NCBI GenBank assembly: GCA_038496675.1
Contig: CM076652.1
Coordinates: 11,815,164 to 11,879,163 of the forward strand
DNA from: Rachycentron canadum
Lineage: Eukaryota; Chordata; Actinopteri; Carangiformes; Rachycentridae
Direction of reading: 5' to 3'
DNA length: 64,000 bases
Translations under genes and position numbers: made by a program
Shown here: positions 47,963-59,804 of the stretch, in pieces
Position numbering within the stretch: the stretch's first letter is position 1
Layout: each line of letters starts with the position of its first letter
The notes under the pieces: model-generated
What the model was told of the DNA's origin: nothing
The model's input: only the letters and a program-made list of their open reading frames with translations
Database searches by the model: none

Positions 47963-50873
47963 GACAACATCAACAATGCAACAGTAGGTCTAAAAGTACT
48001 ACTTGTAAGATAACATGGAATCCTGATGAAAATGTGGGCATGGTTACTTCACTGTAACCTCACAGAATGTGCAGAGAGAAGTATGAAAAGAAATAATGAG
48101 TATGATATAACACTCCAAGGAGAGGTACTTACCCAATCTTTTTATGATTAATGCACATTTGCCCTATACATTTTATCCTTACTGAAGATTATTAATCATA
48201 ATCCTCCACCCAGATATAGTTTTAAATAGTTTAGTCTCGAAGGGGCATGATAATGACTTTAAGGTTGGTTTATTATCAGCTCAGCAGGTACTGTCCAGAC
48301 CAGTCACTAAGGTTACATAACACCTTGGAGGTTATACATCCTTAAATTCCCACGTGGAGTGACAGGGTCGTGACTTTTGACCTCCCGGCCTTACCGCTGA
48401 CAGGGCTAAGCTGACTTTCATTAGACTTCAGTAGTGAAAGCTGAACAGTGGTCTCAACCTCAGAAGATATGTTCATGTCAGTGGCTAAATCATCCCGTCA
48501 CCAGCAGCACTACAGTGTTAAATAATGAGTTGAAATATCACGCAAGGAGATGAATAAATAAAAGGGCTTCTTTTTAGTTAAATGATCATTAGGGGTTTTT
48601 TGGGTCTTACTGACTGTAGTGCCTTGCCCAGGCAACCATTTTAACCAGCTTGTCTTTGACTAGAATATTATCCCTCTGTACCACTCGTGACTTTGTTCAT
48701 GTCGACTTAGATAGATGTGTAAATGTCTTATTTCAAGTAATCACCACAGTCACCACAGACCACACTTATGCGTTCCTGTAGGTTTATGTTATTCTCATCA
48801 TCTGTGCATTATGCACCAATCTGGTCAGTGACAAAAAAAATGTAGACTTTTTCTCAGCAGTGACTTGTAGATAGCGTTGCTCCTTGAGGCCATAACTTTA
48901 ACCTACTGTTGGACTTAACATTGAAAATTGTAACTTTTCAACTTTGTAACTTTGCTAAACAGTGAAGTCGCTGCCATAGCGTACTGCTTTTACTGACAAC
49001 AGCAACAACCACAGTCCTTTGCAACCATAGTTGTCATCACCATATTGTTGACATTCTCCTGGGTAACAACGCTACTCTATCATTCTGAATTACCAAAAGA
49101 CGTGAGGTGGTCTCTGGAGATGGTCCTCCGTTCTCCATCAGTTGGATTAGCAAAAGAAGAGTTTAAAACTGTAACATGAGCATCAGCAAGGAGAAAGTGA
49201 AAGGCAAGAAATAATGTTCTGACTTGATCATACTGGAGGTTTGTGAGTTTTAAATGTACAATAAATGATCAGATTTAAATTTAATTTGACAGCCCAAGTT
49301 TTGCTCCTAGTCTTTGAAGTCGGTATTAGATGTGGTAAAACAAAAAAAAAAAATGCACATATAATTTTCAGCTAAATTTAAGCACATAATTAAAGAGTTG
49401 CCTTGATTAAAAATCTATGTTTTTGTGTTTGTCAACTGATTGGAGATGAAATTATAGGCATGTGTTAATTCATGATTTGCAGGGATTACCAATATAAATA
49501 AATGACAAACCCTGTCCCAATCATAGCAAGTTAGATTCATATGTTTTAAATTTTGGTAGTAAGGCAGATTATTGATTTTTGCCTTAAACATTAATGAGCT
49601 ATATCCTAGTTGGGCCAGTAAAATAAATTGTGGCATGAAATCAATGAATTTTTTTGAGTAGAGCTAAGCATGTTGACATTCACAGTGTTAACTCAATCTT
49701 TTTTTTTTTTATCATGATTGCTTTTTATAAACAAATCAAATGAATACACTACCACGGGTGGGAAATATCTTTCTATGTATTAGTTTTTCCTCTCAAGACA
49801 GATACAATGTTTTTCACAATTTTTGCACAATAAAATGTGCTTTTAGCAACACAACTGTACAGAAAGGTTAGTCACAAGGACCGTGGGTATCATCATTACT
49901 CTTCCAGAGTTGAACTGCTTGACTTCACTGTGCAAGACTGTGCTCCACGGTCTCTCTCAAACTGCTCATCAGGCCAGCCAAGCAAATTGTGAGATGTGTA
50001 GTGTCACACATTTACTTATAAACATCCTCATCAGTTGTAGCTTTTAAGGCCTTGAAAATGAGATCACAGTTACCAGTTCCTTATCCAGCCTCTCTGGTGT
50101 TGTCTCTAGTCGGTGGTGCTTCTCCTTCCCACATCTAGAATCTGGCCTGTAATTGGGATTTGTAGGCTGAGACGTGTATAACTGAGCAGACTCAATATAG
50201 TGCAGATGTAAAACACATGACCTGTGGGAGAGAAGAGTCCCTCAGGTTCCATCATTTTAGCTCTTTCGCCCACCTCCTTGCTCTCCTCCGATTCCCCACT
50301 ATCTGTGTCCTCCTTTAAACAGGACCCATTCAACATATTTTCCATTCTACCGTTTGCCTCTGTTTGTCAGGTCACACCTTCAATCTCAGGGGCCCCTGAG
50401 CTCCCCTGACTCGCAGACTGATGTTTGTGTGTGTTATTGTGTACATGTGCGATTACGTATTTGTGTATTGTTAGCTACATTCTTGCCTATAAGTCCAAAT
50501 ATTTCTGTTAGATTGTAAGCGGCATATTAAGTGTCTACTGACGAATGGCAGACTGTTGGATCAGGTGTCATGTGTTTATTAGACACTTTATCCAACAGGC
50601 AGAAAATTGGCCTGAATATTTGTCTTGCTCTTCTGTTCCTTCTGCTGCGTGAATGCAGACGCAGCAGCTCTGATTGCTTCTGACAGTGACAACAAGAACA
50701 GGCTGCCTGAGAAGACTTTCTGAAGACCTCCTCCTGCATCTGCACAGAAAAGTCAGAGGAATGAGCCAAATCAAACCAGAAATTGTGTTTCTCTCTGAAA
50801 TTCTATTAAAATTTGCTGGCATTACAATTTATGCAGCATCAAAGTTGAAACATCACCACAAAAACGTACATTC
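47960..50873. other. non-coding stretch
   Basis: No supported gene. Short A or T runs lie at about 49,343 and 49,700. A - strand donor-like gtaagt occurs at about 48,133 with no exon-like sequence beside it. Confidence 0.4.
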
Positions 50874-50912
50874 TTTTTTTTTTTTTTTTTTTTTCTTTTT
50901 TTTTTTTTTTTT
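50874..50912. repeat. poly-T tract interrupted by one C
   Basis: A run of 21 T, one C, then 17 T. Confidence 0.85.
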
Positions 50913-52636
50913 GCATTAGTCAGTACTGAGTGGACTTTACAGTGTGTTGAGTTTACAATATACAAGGCCAGACATGACTGTATAACACAAAGGAAGGCAG
51001 TAGTGTTATGACTGACTCAAGGACCACAACAGTAGAGCTTCACCTTCTTTCACTATGCCTGATGCTTTGATCCACTGCGGTGACATCAGGTCTTTGGGGG
51101 GAGGGCAACAAGGGAAATCACCAGTAAATTATAGCTCAAGCACATCCCCAGACGCCTTGGCCAGGGTCCTAGAGCTAAACAGCTTTAGGACTGCTTTCCC
51201 TTTTCCAACCCCCTCTCTGCTACATTCCTGGTCTTTTCCTTCTGCTCCTGCATTTCACTCCAGATGTGGCATTGTTTAGATGCATTTGTTTTGTGCTCAG
51301 GCCGGTAGACCTGCGTATGGTCTGATGTCATGCTCTATTTAAAGGGAAAGCCATGAGAACTGGGTGTGTGGATTGCACTGTGGTCTCACATCAAAGCTTC
51401 TGCCCAGGACTACTGATGACTGTCATCCGTGGCACAGCAATCTATGTCATGGACAGATGACCACATTCATTTTAAGTGTTGACAGACACGTCATTTGCAG
51501 GTTCAGAGAGGAGGCAGCACTTCTCACAAAAGCCTGAAATATGGAATTTTGTTTTGTTTCCTCTCACATCTTTTGTGGTGTGATCGCCTTTTCACGATCA
51601 TTTGGAATAATCTGCCACTTATATGAGGAATCAAAACTTGAGTCTTACTTGATAACCATAGTTGGATGAAATGGAAAGATGATGCCCTCAATTGAACCAA
51701 CAAACAAGACAGGTTTTTTATGGGTCAGAGGAGTCACATGCTGCCCAAACTTTCATGCCTCTCTAATTAGCACTGTCAGTCAGTGAACCTGGCACCTCAT
51801 GCCATTGAAGAATGGGATAATGAATCTCTTTCTCTCTGTCTCTCAGTGTGTGGGATATGTGTATAGCATATTGTCCATCACTGTAAATCTATTTTAATTT
51901 TACAGTTGCAGTGGAGTTATGAATGGCACCTTTTCTTCATAGAGGGGATGAGGGGATCTTTTCCTCGATGACTGAGCTTATTGTACCTTCTTATTTAAAC
52001 TGTTAGCACAGTGGAGAGTCAGCAGCAGCTCACTATCAGGCTCCACTGTCAGATTCCCCATAGGGGCTCTGCCTTCAACACTGTTTGGCCTTCAAACACA
52101 CATATATTTGCCAGGTCCTCTCTAGTGTCCCTGGTTCAAACAGTTATAAGCCCTGACCCTGATGAATATTTCCGGTTCAAACGGGCATGTTTGCTAGATC
52201 TTCATCCCTCAGTGTCCCCTCTCGTTGCTCCACAGTGTTTGCTCAAGGAGTTCACAGTGACTTCTCGGCCCGTCAGGAGTTGAAAGTTGGAATGACATGA
52301 AGTGTGAGCAGACAATTTGCGTATTTCCATTCAGTCATGCAGAAATACTCACACACACAGACACAGAGAGAGAGGGGGAAAGGAGCATTTTGATAATATA
52401 GTCATCAGACAGTTGCTGTATCCATATGGCCTTCCAGTGACCCACATAACACTGCATTAGTGCAAACAATCCACATCCCGACTAAACTTAGAATCCCAAG
52501 CACTTTGTTTTCAAAAGCAATGTTGCTCTAAGAAACTCAGTTGTGAGTTCAGTATAGATCCCTCAGGTTTGATGGTAAAACTGTCATCCTATGAAAACAA
52601 GGTCCTGACAGTTTTTAAAAGCATAGCTCACCTCAC
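50913..52636. other. non-coding stretch
   Basis: No supported gene. A good 3' splice-like signal at about 51,846 (ctctctgtctctcag) is not followed by a donor. Confidence 0.4.
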
Positions 52637-52766
52637 CTGTGTGGTATGATGGCCTTGAAAATCCAGGTGAGCTGTTCATTTGTCCTCTCAGGTGTTCAGC
52701 CACTGCTGTTGCTGTTGTTCCAAGGATATTGAAGAAGCTCCTCTCCAAAGGTGTTGTCAACACAGA
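52637..52766 (-). other. candidate exon with strong donor
   Basis: On the - strand the piece ends in CACAG/gtgagg, an excellent donor. It is open for 43 codons in one frame, including P L E R S F F N I L G T T A T A V A E H L and then S S P G F S R P S Y H T. This is a plausible protein-like sequence with aliphatic and small residues. The acceptor (gggaacattcag) lacks a pyrimidine tract. No family recognised. Confidence 0.2.
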
Positions 52767-53383
52767 CTGAATGTTCCCACTTTTACAGCACACCTAATTC
52801 TGTTCTTGTATTTTGAGGGTACTTGTATATAAATGCTGATGTTTTTGACACAAAAATGCAGGTCTTTGGCTCTCTCTCGGTCTGTCTCTCCCTCTCTCTC
52901 TCAGCATAACATTCGCAACAGTGCAATGCCACTGTGGTCACCATCAAAGACTTGGACACAGACATGCTAACACACTTACATGTGCAGGCATGCAAACAGT
53001 CTTTTGGATCATTTATATTTACTTCCATACACGAAGATAAACAATAATGCCGAAATCAGGAAAATTCTCAGGCACGTGCGTCCGTTCTCACATACACATT
53101 CACAAACAATTTTCGTGGCCATGGTCCAGCGTAACACCCAGTGTTTCCTCCATCCATATGGGCCAAGTATTACACATAGTGAAAGCATAACAGTTCAGTC
53201 CCTGGGTCATAAGGTCAAGCACATCTAGGTGATCAGTGCTTCCGCTCCAGAATCTGTTTATGACTGTGTATACACACCATGCAGTCTGTCAGACAATTGT
53301 ATACACCCCACACCCAGCCTCAAGCTCACACAGCTGGCACAGCCAAACATTCACAGAGCCTGTTTTAAGGAAGGGGGAGGGTG

Positions 53384-53385
<2 letters not shown>

Positions 53386-53440
<55 letters not shown>

Positions 53441-53460
53441 TTGTGTGTGTGCATGTGTGT
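53386..53460. repeat. long (TG)n microsatellite
   Basis: About 52 bp of pure TG, then imperfect TG and GC units. Confidence 0.92.
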
Positions 53461-54452
53461 GAACTCACTCAACCTAAAGGATCTTCATCTGCCACCCACA
53501 TACTAAAACTAAAGCATACAAACATACACACCCATAGATGGACATAGTTTAACACTGCACACAAACTGAATTGGATTCATAATAGACTGGCAGGCAGGAA
53601 AGCACTATCAAGCAGAGGCACTCTACAGAAATTTTACTAGCTCTTCTATCTTGATCTAATACAGCCTGTATCTCTTTAAAAAGCTCTTGATTCTTTTCAT
53701 TCTCCTCACATTTGTCTATTTCCCTTCATGTGAGAGTGGATGGAGATGTATTTGTGCAGAAATAATGCAGGAGCCAGAGAAAGTGCTGTGGGTCTGAATA
53801 TATGCAGTCACAGATGTGGTCTGTTCATACAAAGTCCCTGAGTGCTAATCGCTCACTTTTCAAGGGTAATACACTCACTTTTTATAGGTCTAAAACAGGT
53901 GGCTGAGCTGTACAAATGGGAGGTGCAGATGGGTGAAGTGATGGGGTGGAGTAATGGCAAACTTCAGTATAAATTACAGTTAAAGATTGTCATTTGAGGG
54001 GAGTGTCAGACTAGTTCAAATGTACCTTTAATTTGCTTGCTTCTTTTCTTTTAATGCAGTTTATTTTCTTTGTATCCCAGATTTTACTTTTGTTTTTATA
54101 TTTAAGAAACCTGTAAATCTAAAGGGACCATAAGGGGACAGTGTGCCTTTGTCAGTGTAGAGTCATATTTGCAAATCCATGAACAAAGATTGCCAAAACA
54201 AGAAAATATATCTATATATCCAGGCAAAAAGTCTCGTTTAACATGAAAACAACTCTGCAGGCAAAGTTTGGCTTCCTGTCACAGTGTTAGAAAGAGTTTC
54301 ATGTAGCATCTTTGTCTCGGCTTTAGCCCATTTGATTTTCTGACAATTACAAATCGGTCATCTCCAACAACACAGCTGACTCAATGTGTGTGTGTGTACA
54401 TATGTGGCGCAGTATTTATATTTGTGTGTGGGTTTGTTTACCTGTGTGCGCT

Positions 54453-54454
<2 letters not shown>

Positions 54455-54502
<48 letters not shown>
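54455..54502. repeat. (TG)n microsatellite
   Basis: 48 bp of pure TG, followed after about ten bases by a short CA run, so a small TG/CA fold-back is possible. Confidence 0.92.
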
Positions 54503-54504
<2 letters not shown>

Positions 54505-54509
54505 GCTAC

Positions 54510-57500
54510 ACACACACCTACATATGTTTCTGTTTAAATGGCCCCTTGTGGTTTCTCATGGCTATCTGGTTATATCTCTGCTGTAGAAAGTTGGTGCCCA
54601 CCCCTCTAGATTCAGCCTCAGCACAGTAGTGTATATCTCATTTCCGTGTTTGCATGTAGCCCTAAACTGCCCAGGAGAAGAAAGAGATTTGTTATGTGAA
54701 CCATGTGTGACTACTGACGCAGATGGGAGAGGTTAAACCAGCAGGGAACTCAGAGAGTGTGGCCTTATCTACCAATCTATTTCACTCTACATCTGCCATC
54801 AGACATGAGATTGACAGTCTATGAGATGGTATCAGCTCCTAGACAGCTACCGAGGCCTAAAATGACCACTGATACTGGAGATAAGAGTGTTTTTATTCTA
54901 TATTAGCCCTCTAGGTTCTCCTCAAGGCCAGGAGAGCAAATGAACAAAACATAACAGTAAAGTGGTGTGCAGCATTTCATACTGCATACTCCAGTGTTGC
55001 TCAGTAGGTTGTAGGAAATCAGAGGACTCTTCTTTTAAAGGACTGTCTCTATTTAGCTGGATCCAGTCAGTGGGCTTGTGCAGCTGGGCTAAACTAATAT
55101 AGCATCTCCCTGTGAGCCACAGTGGTATTATGAGTAAATGCAACAGATTATGGGAGTGATCCACTCACGGTGGGCTACCATTGGCCTCATCAGTTTGAGG
55201 TGCAGTAGGTTGATGGTGCTTTTGGCTGTGTGGTGTTTATGTAGCCCTGGGAAGGCTGCCCTGCTACATGTTAGCACAGTATTAAATCATTTCTTGCCAG
55301 CAGCATTATCATAAGGATGTTGACTCTGGAAAGCTAAATATGGCTCAGATTCTTAAAAGTGACATATCATAGTTGTGTAATGTAACTATATAAACTACAT
55401 CTGGACTTCTTGCAGAAAGCTTTCCTGTAAGCCCATAAAACAGACAAGAACCCTTCATATTTACAGTATATTACCACGCTACTCATCGTCCATTGTTGTG
55501 GTTAAGCAGTTAATGTAAAGGTTACAGGAGTCTTTCAGCACAAATGGAGTAAGATTAGATAGTTTTAAAGGTTTTTATTTTGTTTATCATTGTATATTTT
55601 TAGTTGTACTTTCTAAGAGGACATCAACATTGGTGTATTAAGCAGATCAAGTCATTCACTTTTCAACTTTACCAGTCACCGTGTATAGCAACCAGCCTCA
55701 CTGACAGAATACTTGTGCCTATGATTCCCAGAGGCCCTGGACTAAATGAGAATGCTTTCTGCAGAAGGCACAGCTCCAGGTATGTTAACAACATAAATGC
55801 CCTGTAGCCCTGGAGCAGAAAAGCTTTTTCTGCTGCACTTCTGAAAAAGGAAACCTTGGGCTTTCAGATTTCTTCTAACAATAGAAAGCCTAATAGGCAG
55901 ATCCTCACCTGAGCCACAAATGCCTCTTTCTCTCAGTTAGTTTTTATTTGAGAAGCTTAAACGCATCTAAGAAGCTTAGTTGTCTTGTACAAACAGGCGA
56001 GGACAAGGGAGAGGGGCTAGGGAATCCCCTCGAACTGCCTCACTATCAGCAGAGAGCACTGATGTTATCTTCCTCACTCTCCTTGATTCTGAACAACTCC
56101 TTTTCTGTCCTCTTTCCACCTCTGCCACTCTGTCTCTCTTGTCTCCAGACATAAACACACACCCCCAGTCTCTGATGCTCCGGGGAAAGCTACTGATGCA
56201 GCAGGGAAAGCCACTTCAGTCCAGCCCTTTCAAAACCTCACGGCTCTGTGAAATGCTAGACTGTCACTGTGGTGCAGGCACCTCCTTGGAGTAGAATGAC
56301 AGAGGAAAGTAGCAAGGGAGAATGAGAGTGGGCAGACCAGACATAATACTATCAAGTTTTCCTCTAACTACAGCAAACTACAGGCTGGGTCGGAGCCAGA
56401 GCTACCATGGGCCTCCTCATATTCCCAGCGGCACTCATGTGCATTCTGCTTCCGAAATAATGTGCGGGACCTCAGCTATTCTGTTTCACGGAAGAAATTC
56501 ACTATTATTGCTGACATTTTGTTTTCCATGATTCTCCTAGTGAGTGAGATGAAGAGCAGAACAAGAAAGAGTGGGGGTTGCAGTGTTTTGGTAAAAGAGT
56601 TGGATACATCTATTTCTGGTGGAGAGCAACATCTTTTAGTTCTACCATATGTTTTGGATAAAGTAACATATCCCACATAGATATTTTTATGTGTGATCAA
56701 CAATTAGCCCAAATGTGTTCCTTGTTTTGTGAGTGCTGCTCCCAAAGCATCAATAAAATATGCTTGAGAAGGAGCAATGTGAAGTGGTTTGATGCGTTGT
56801 AACTCACCAGTGCTCTCTGTGATTAGACTTAATTTTCTGCTTTGGTTTGTCCTTATCACTTTCCCTCCTCATTTCTCACTCTTAGAACAGCTAGTTTGTT
56901 TCCTTTGCTCTTTGTTTTTTGGTGATAATATCGTGAACGTTCATGGGCAGGCAGTCTTTGATCAGGCACACGCACACAACTTCAAACACAGCTGTCAATC
57001 AGAAGCTTTTTAAATTTCAATACTTTATCTGCTGGTTTTTAACTACATTGCCAGGGCTCATCGGTCAAGCTGTGACAGAGGGCATTATAAACCCGTCATC
57101 AGAATTGCTCTGTCATTTATTATTCAATATCTAACAGAGCTTCAAGTCATGATTGTCCTTGAGTGAGTTTTAATGAAAGATTTCCTGCTTGGTCCCTGCC
57201 AGACCGACTACTATGCAATATCACCCGCCCTTTAAGAGCTCACTCCTTCAAATTAAGGGCAAGGGAAAAAACTGCAATGCAAAAAACAGAATATTTTCAA
57301 AGGAGCGGGCCTAAGTTCAAGGAAAGTAACAGGAGCTGTATCCGACTTTAGACCCCGGCATGGGTCAGTGAGAGTAGGACTAGTAAAACCCACAGGGCCA
57401 TGTCTCCCCCTCTCATTTCCCCAGTTCAGGCCAAAGATGAGGTGATCCACATGGTGGGGGAAGTGTGTATATGTGTGTGTATGTTTGCAAAGACAGAAGG

Positions 57501-58778
57501 GAAAAGTCAGACTTTGGTTTTGGTCCAAGACAGGAAAACGCTGAAGTAAGCTCACCCGTCACCTCCCAGACTCCTGGATAAAGCAGTGGCCTAATTATGC
57601 CTAATGCAGTTGTGTGATTTATTCTTTTAGCACCCTTTAACAGTGCTTATGTGTGTGTATGTGTGTGTAAAGGCTACCACCAGTCTAATGGGGTAGTGTC
57701 GCTCAGGAAAAGGTCATGTGAGGAGAACTGCACTGAGTTTGTAATGATGTATTGGGCTTGTTTTTTTGTGGCAGATGTGTGTTTTTCTGACAGCTTGTTT
57801 TTTTCCTCCCTTTCCATGATTTGTGTCATGAGCTGAGACTCACCCATTTCATGCTGTACAGACAGAATAGCCCCCACAGGCAGAGGAAGGAGTTGGATCT
57901 GTCGAATGATGTCAGTGTTTGGAGAAGATGACTGTGTTGGTGGTGGGGGGTGAGATGAGTCTCGAAGAGGGGAAGAGAAGAGAAGAGTATGTGTGGGGGA
58001 GGTAACATGAGATCCCCCACAGAGATGCTAAACTCCATTACAGACTGAAAGAGAAGGAAGAGTACTCTTTACAAGGATGAAGAAAAACGTTCCACATTTA
58101 ATCTGTGTGCATCTAAAAATAACCTCCCCTCTCTGTATACTGCCCACTGGGGCTTGTTAAGAGTGTGTCTGTCTCCAAAGAGAGAGAGGGAGTTAAAGTT
58201 CTGTAGAGGACCAGACAGAAAGAAGAGAAAAAAGGGAAAGAAAAGAGGGAGGGATTAAGATGGAAAATGGAGCACGAGTAGGAGGGCAGCGACAAGAGTA
58301 AAAGCAAAAAAGGCAAAGAAGGAAGAGGGCAGGGAAAGATGTGGGACAGATGATCTTCAAGAGTGTGAGAATGAGTCCAAGAAGCTTTAGAGACTGCTGA
58401 GGGGATCAGACTCCAAAGTTGTCAACTGTTCCCTCTCTCCACACCAGTGAACCAGCCAGACTGAGTGCAATGCCATTACACACCTATTTGGCCCCAAGGC
58501 TTTTGTGAGTCTTGGTGCAGCAATAAAGCACCTAGTGCTTGGAAATGTGAAATAACAGACGAGCTTTAACAGGGCCTGGTGGCATGGCCCTAGTCAGAGA
58601 GGTTCACCACACAAGCAGTGAATCACACACACCACATAGTCACCCATTCTTCAAATGCTTCCCTGCTCTCCAGTCTCAGCATCTGACTCACAACTTGCTA
58701 CTGTACCAGCTCAGCCAGCCACCCAGCCTGATGTGTCATCCTCATCTCTGTTACTGTTATGTTGTTCTTTTTTACCAG
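54510..58778. other. non-coding stretch with CT- and GA-rich patches
   Basis: No recognised gene. A very strong acceptor-like tract ends at 56,147 (ctctcttgtctccag), followed by 32 or 47 open codons in two frames but no donor. A purine-rich region covers 57,960-58,340 (gaagagaagagaag and similar). TG patches lie at 57,468-57,485 and 57,648-57,668. Confidence 0.35.
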
Positions 58779-58841
58779 ACTTCCAGGAAAATGAATGGAA
58801 CAGGACAGTGTTGGTTTGTTTTCAATGGGGATTGGGATTTG
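58779..58841 (+). other. candidate 63-nt exon
   Basis: A good acceptor (gttgttcttttttaccag) precedes it. Two frames are open: F Q E N E W N R T V L V C F Q W G and T S R K M N G T G Q C W F V F N G. The only nearby donor (TTG/gtgact, 58,842) is weak. Both frames continue past that site to stops near 58,866 and 58,876, so it could also be a terminal exon. Not recognised. Confidence 0.2.
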
Positions 58842-59760
58842 GTGACTTGTACCAAAGACTTATAAGAAGCATCTAACAAAGGGGAATGGGTTCTTAAAAT
58901 ACTAGACACTGTCTGTGGGATGTTCAGATCTTCCCTCGGAAACTAAAACAATCTTTGGCCTTATTCACTAACATCCATCTGCCCAAGGGTAGGAGACTTC
59001 GCTAGACTGCACACTGCACACACCCATGGCTTTGTCTTTCTGAATAATTTGGAGCAAATCTGGCACAGTTTCTCCCAGGTGGATTCACTGTGGAGTATAG
59101 CAGATGCATAGCAGCACCCTCCCTCTGGCCTGTGGTAAAAAAACTTAATCTCAGCCTTTTTTAATTCCAACATTCCATCTTAAACAGGGGCTAGGAGAGA
59201 CATCTCTTCATCCTTACAGTGGCCTCACTACCCTTTCTTTTTATATACACACACTGTGATTACATATTGTACTGATATATTCACTCAGAGAACACAGAGA
59301 GCGGAGCATTGGCTGCCAAGTACACAATCAGAGTGGTGCAATTACCCAGCGCAGCTGATAAGGGATATTTGGATCCTTTAGGTTCAAAGCAAAATCACAC
59401 AAATATATTAAAGTCACAAACCTTATCAGAGGTGCCTTTTTTACTACTGTGATGTAATTTTTCCTACTTAAAGTAGGGGCACGAACCCCCTAGCACCATG
59501 AATTTTTTTTTTCTTTTTTTTAATAGTGGAACATCAGCTGTGGAGAGATTGCATCACAAAGATTATTTAAGCCTGTTGGAGCAGCAGCAGTCTGAGAGAG
59601 TTGAAACAGCACAGACCTAACTGAGCCCCTGACCAACCAAACACCATTCATAAATAACTCCCAGATTGTAGCCAAGTGCACACGACCTGGTGATGTGTGG
59701 ACTGTTTGACTCTTTAGTTATGATTACACACAGTGTACTCTCTGCTGGCTCTCGCTGCAG

Positions 59761-59798
59761 GTTTGAAGGAATGGTGGTTGCCTACCTTGCCATAGAAA
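59761..59798 (+). other. candidate 38-nt microexon
   Basis: The acceptor is strong (ctctctgctggctctcgctgcag) and the donor is GAAA/gtaagg. One frame is open with twelve codons, F E G M V V A Y L A I E, a protein-like peptide. Very short, so false positives are likely. Confidence 0.22.
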
Positions 59799-59804
59799 GT
59801 AAGG

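Noticed and set aside
56100..56295. Very strong acceptor at 56,147 with 47 open codons behind it
   Set aside because: Two frames compete, no donor follows and no polyadenylation signal closes it as a last exon. Pyrimidine tracts of this kind are common here.
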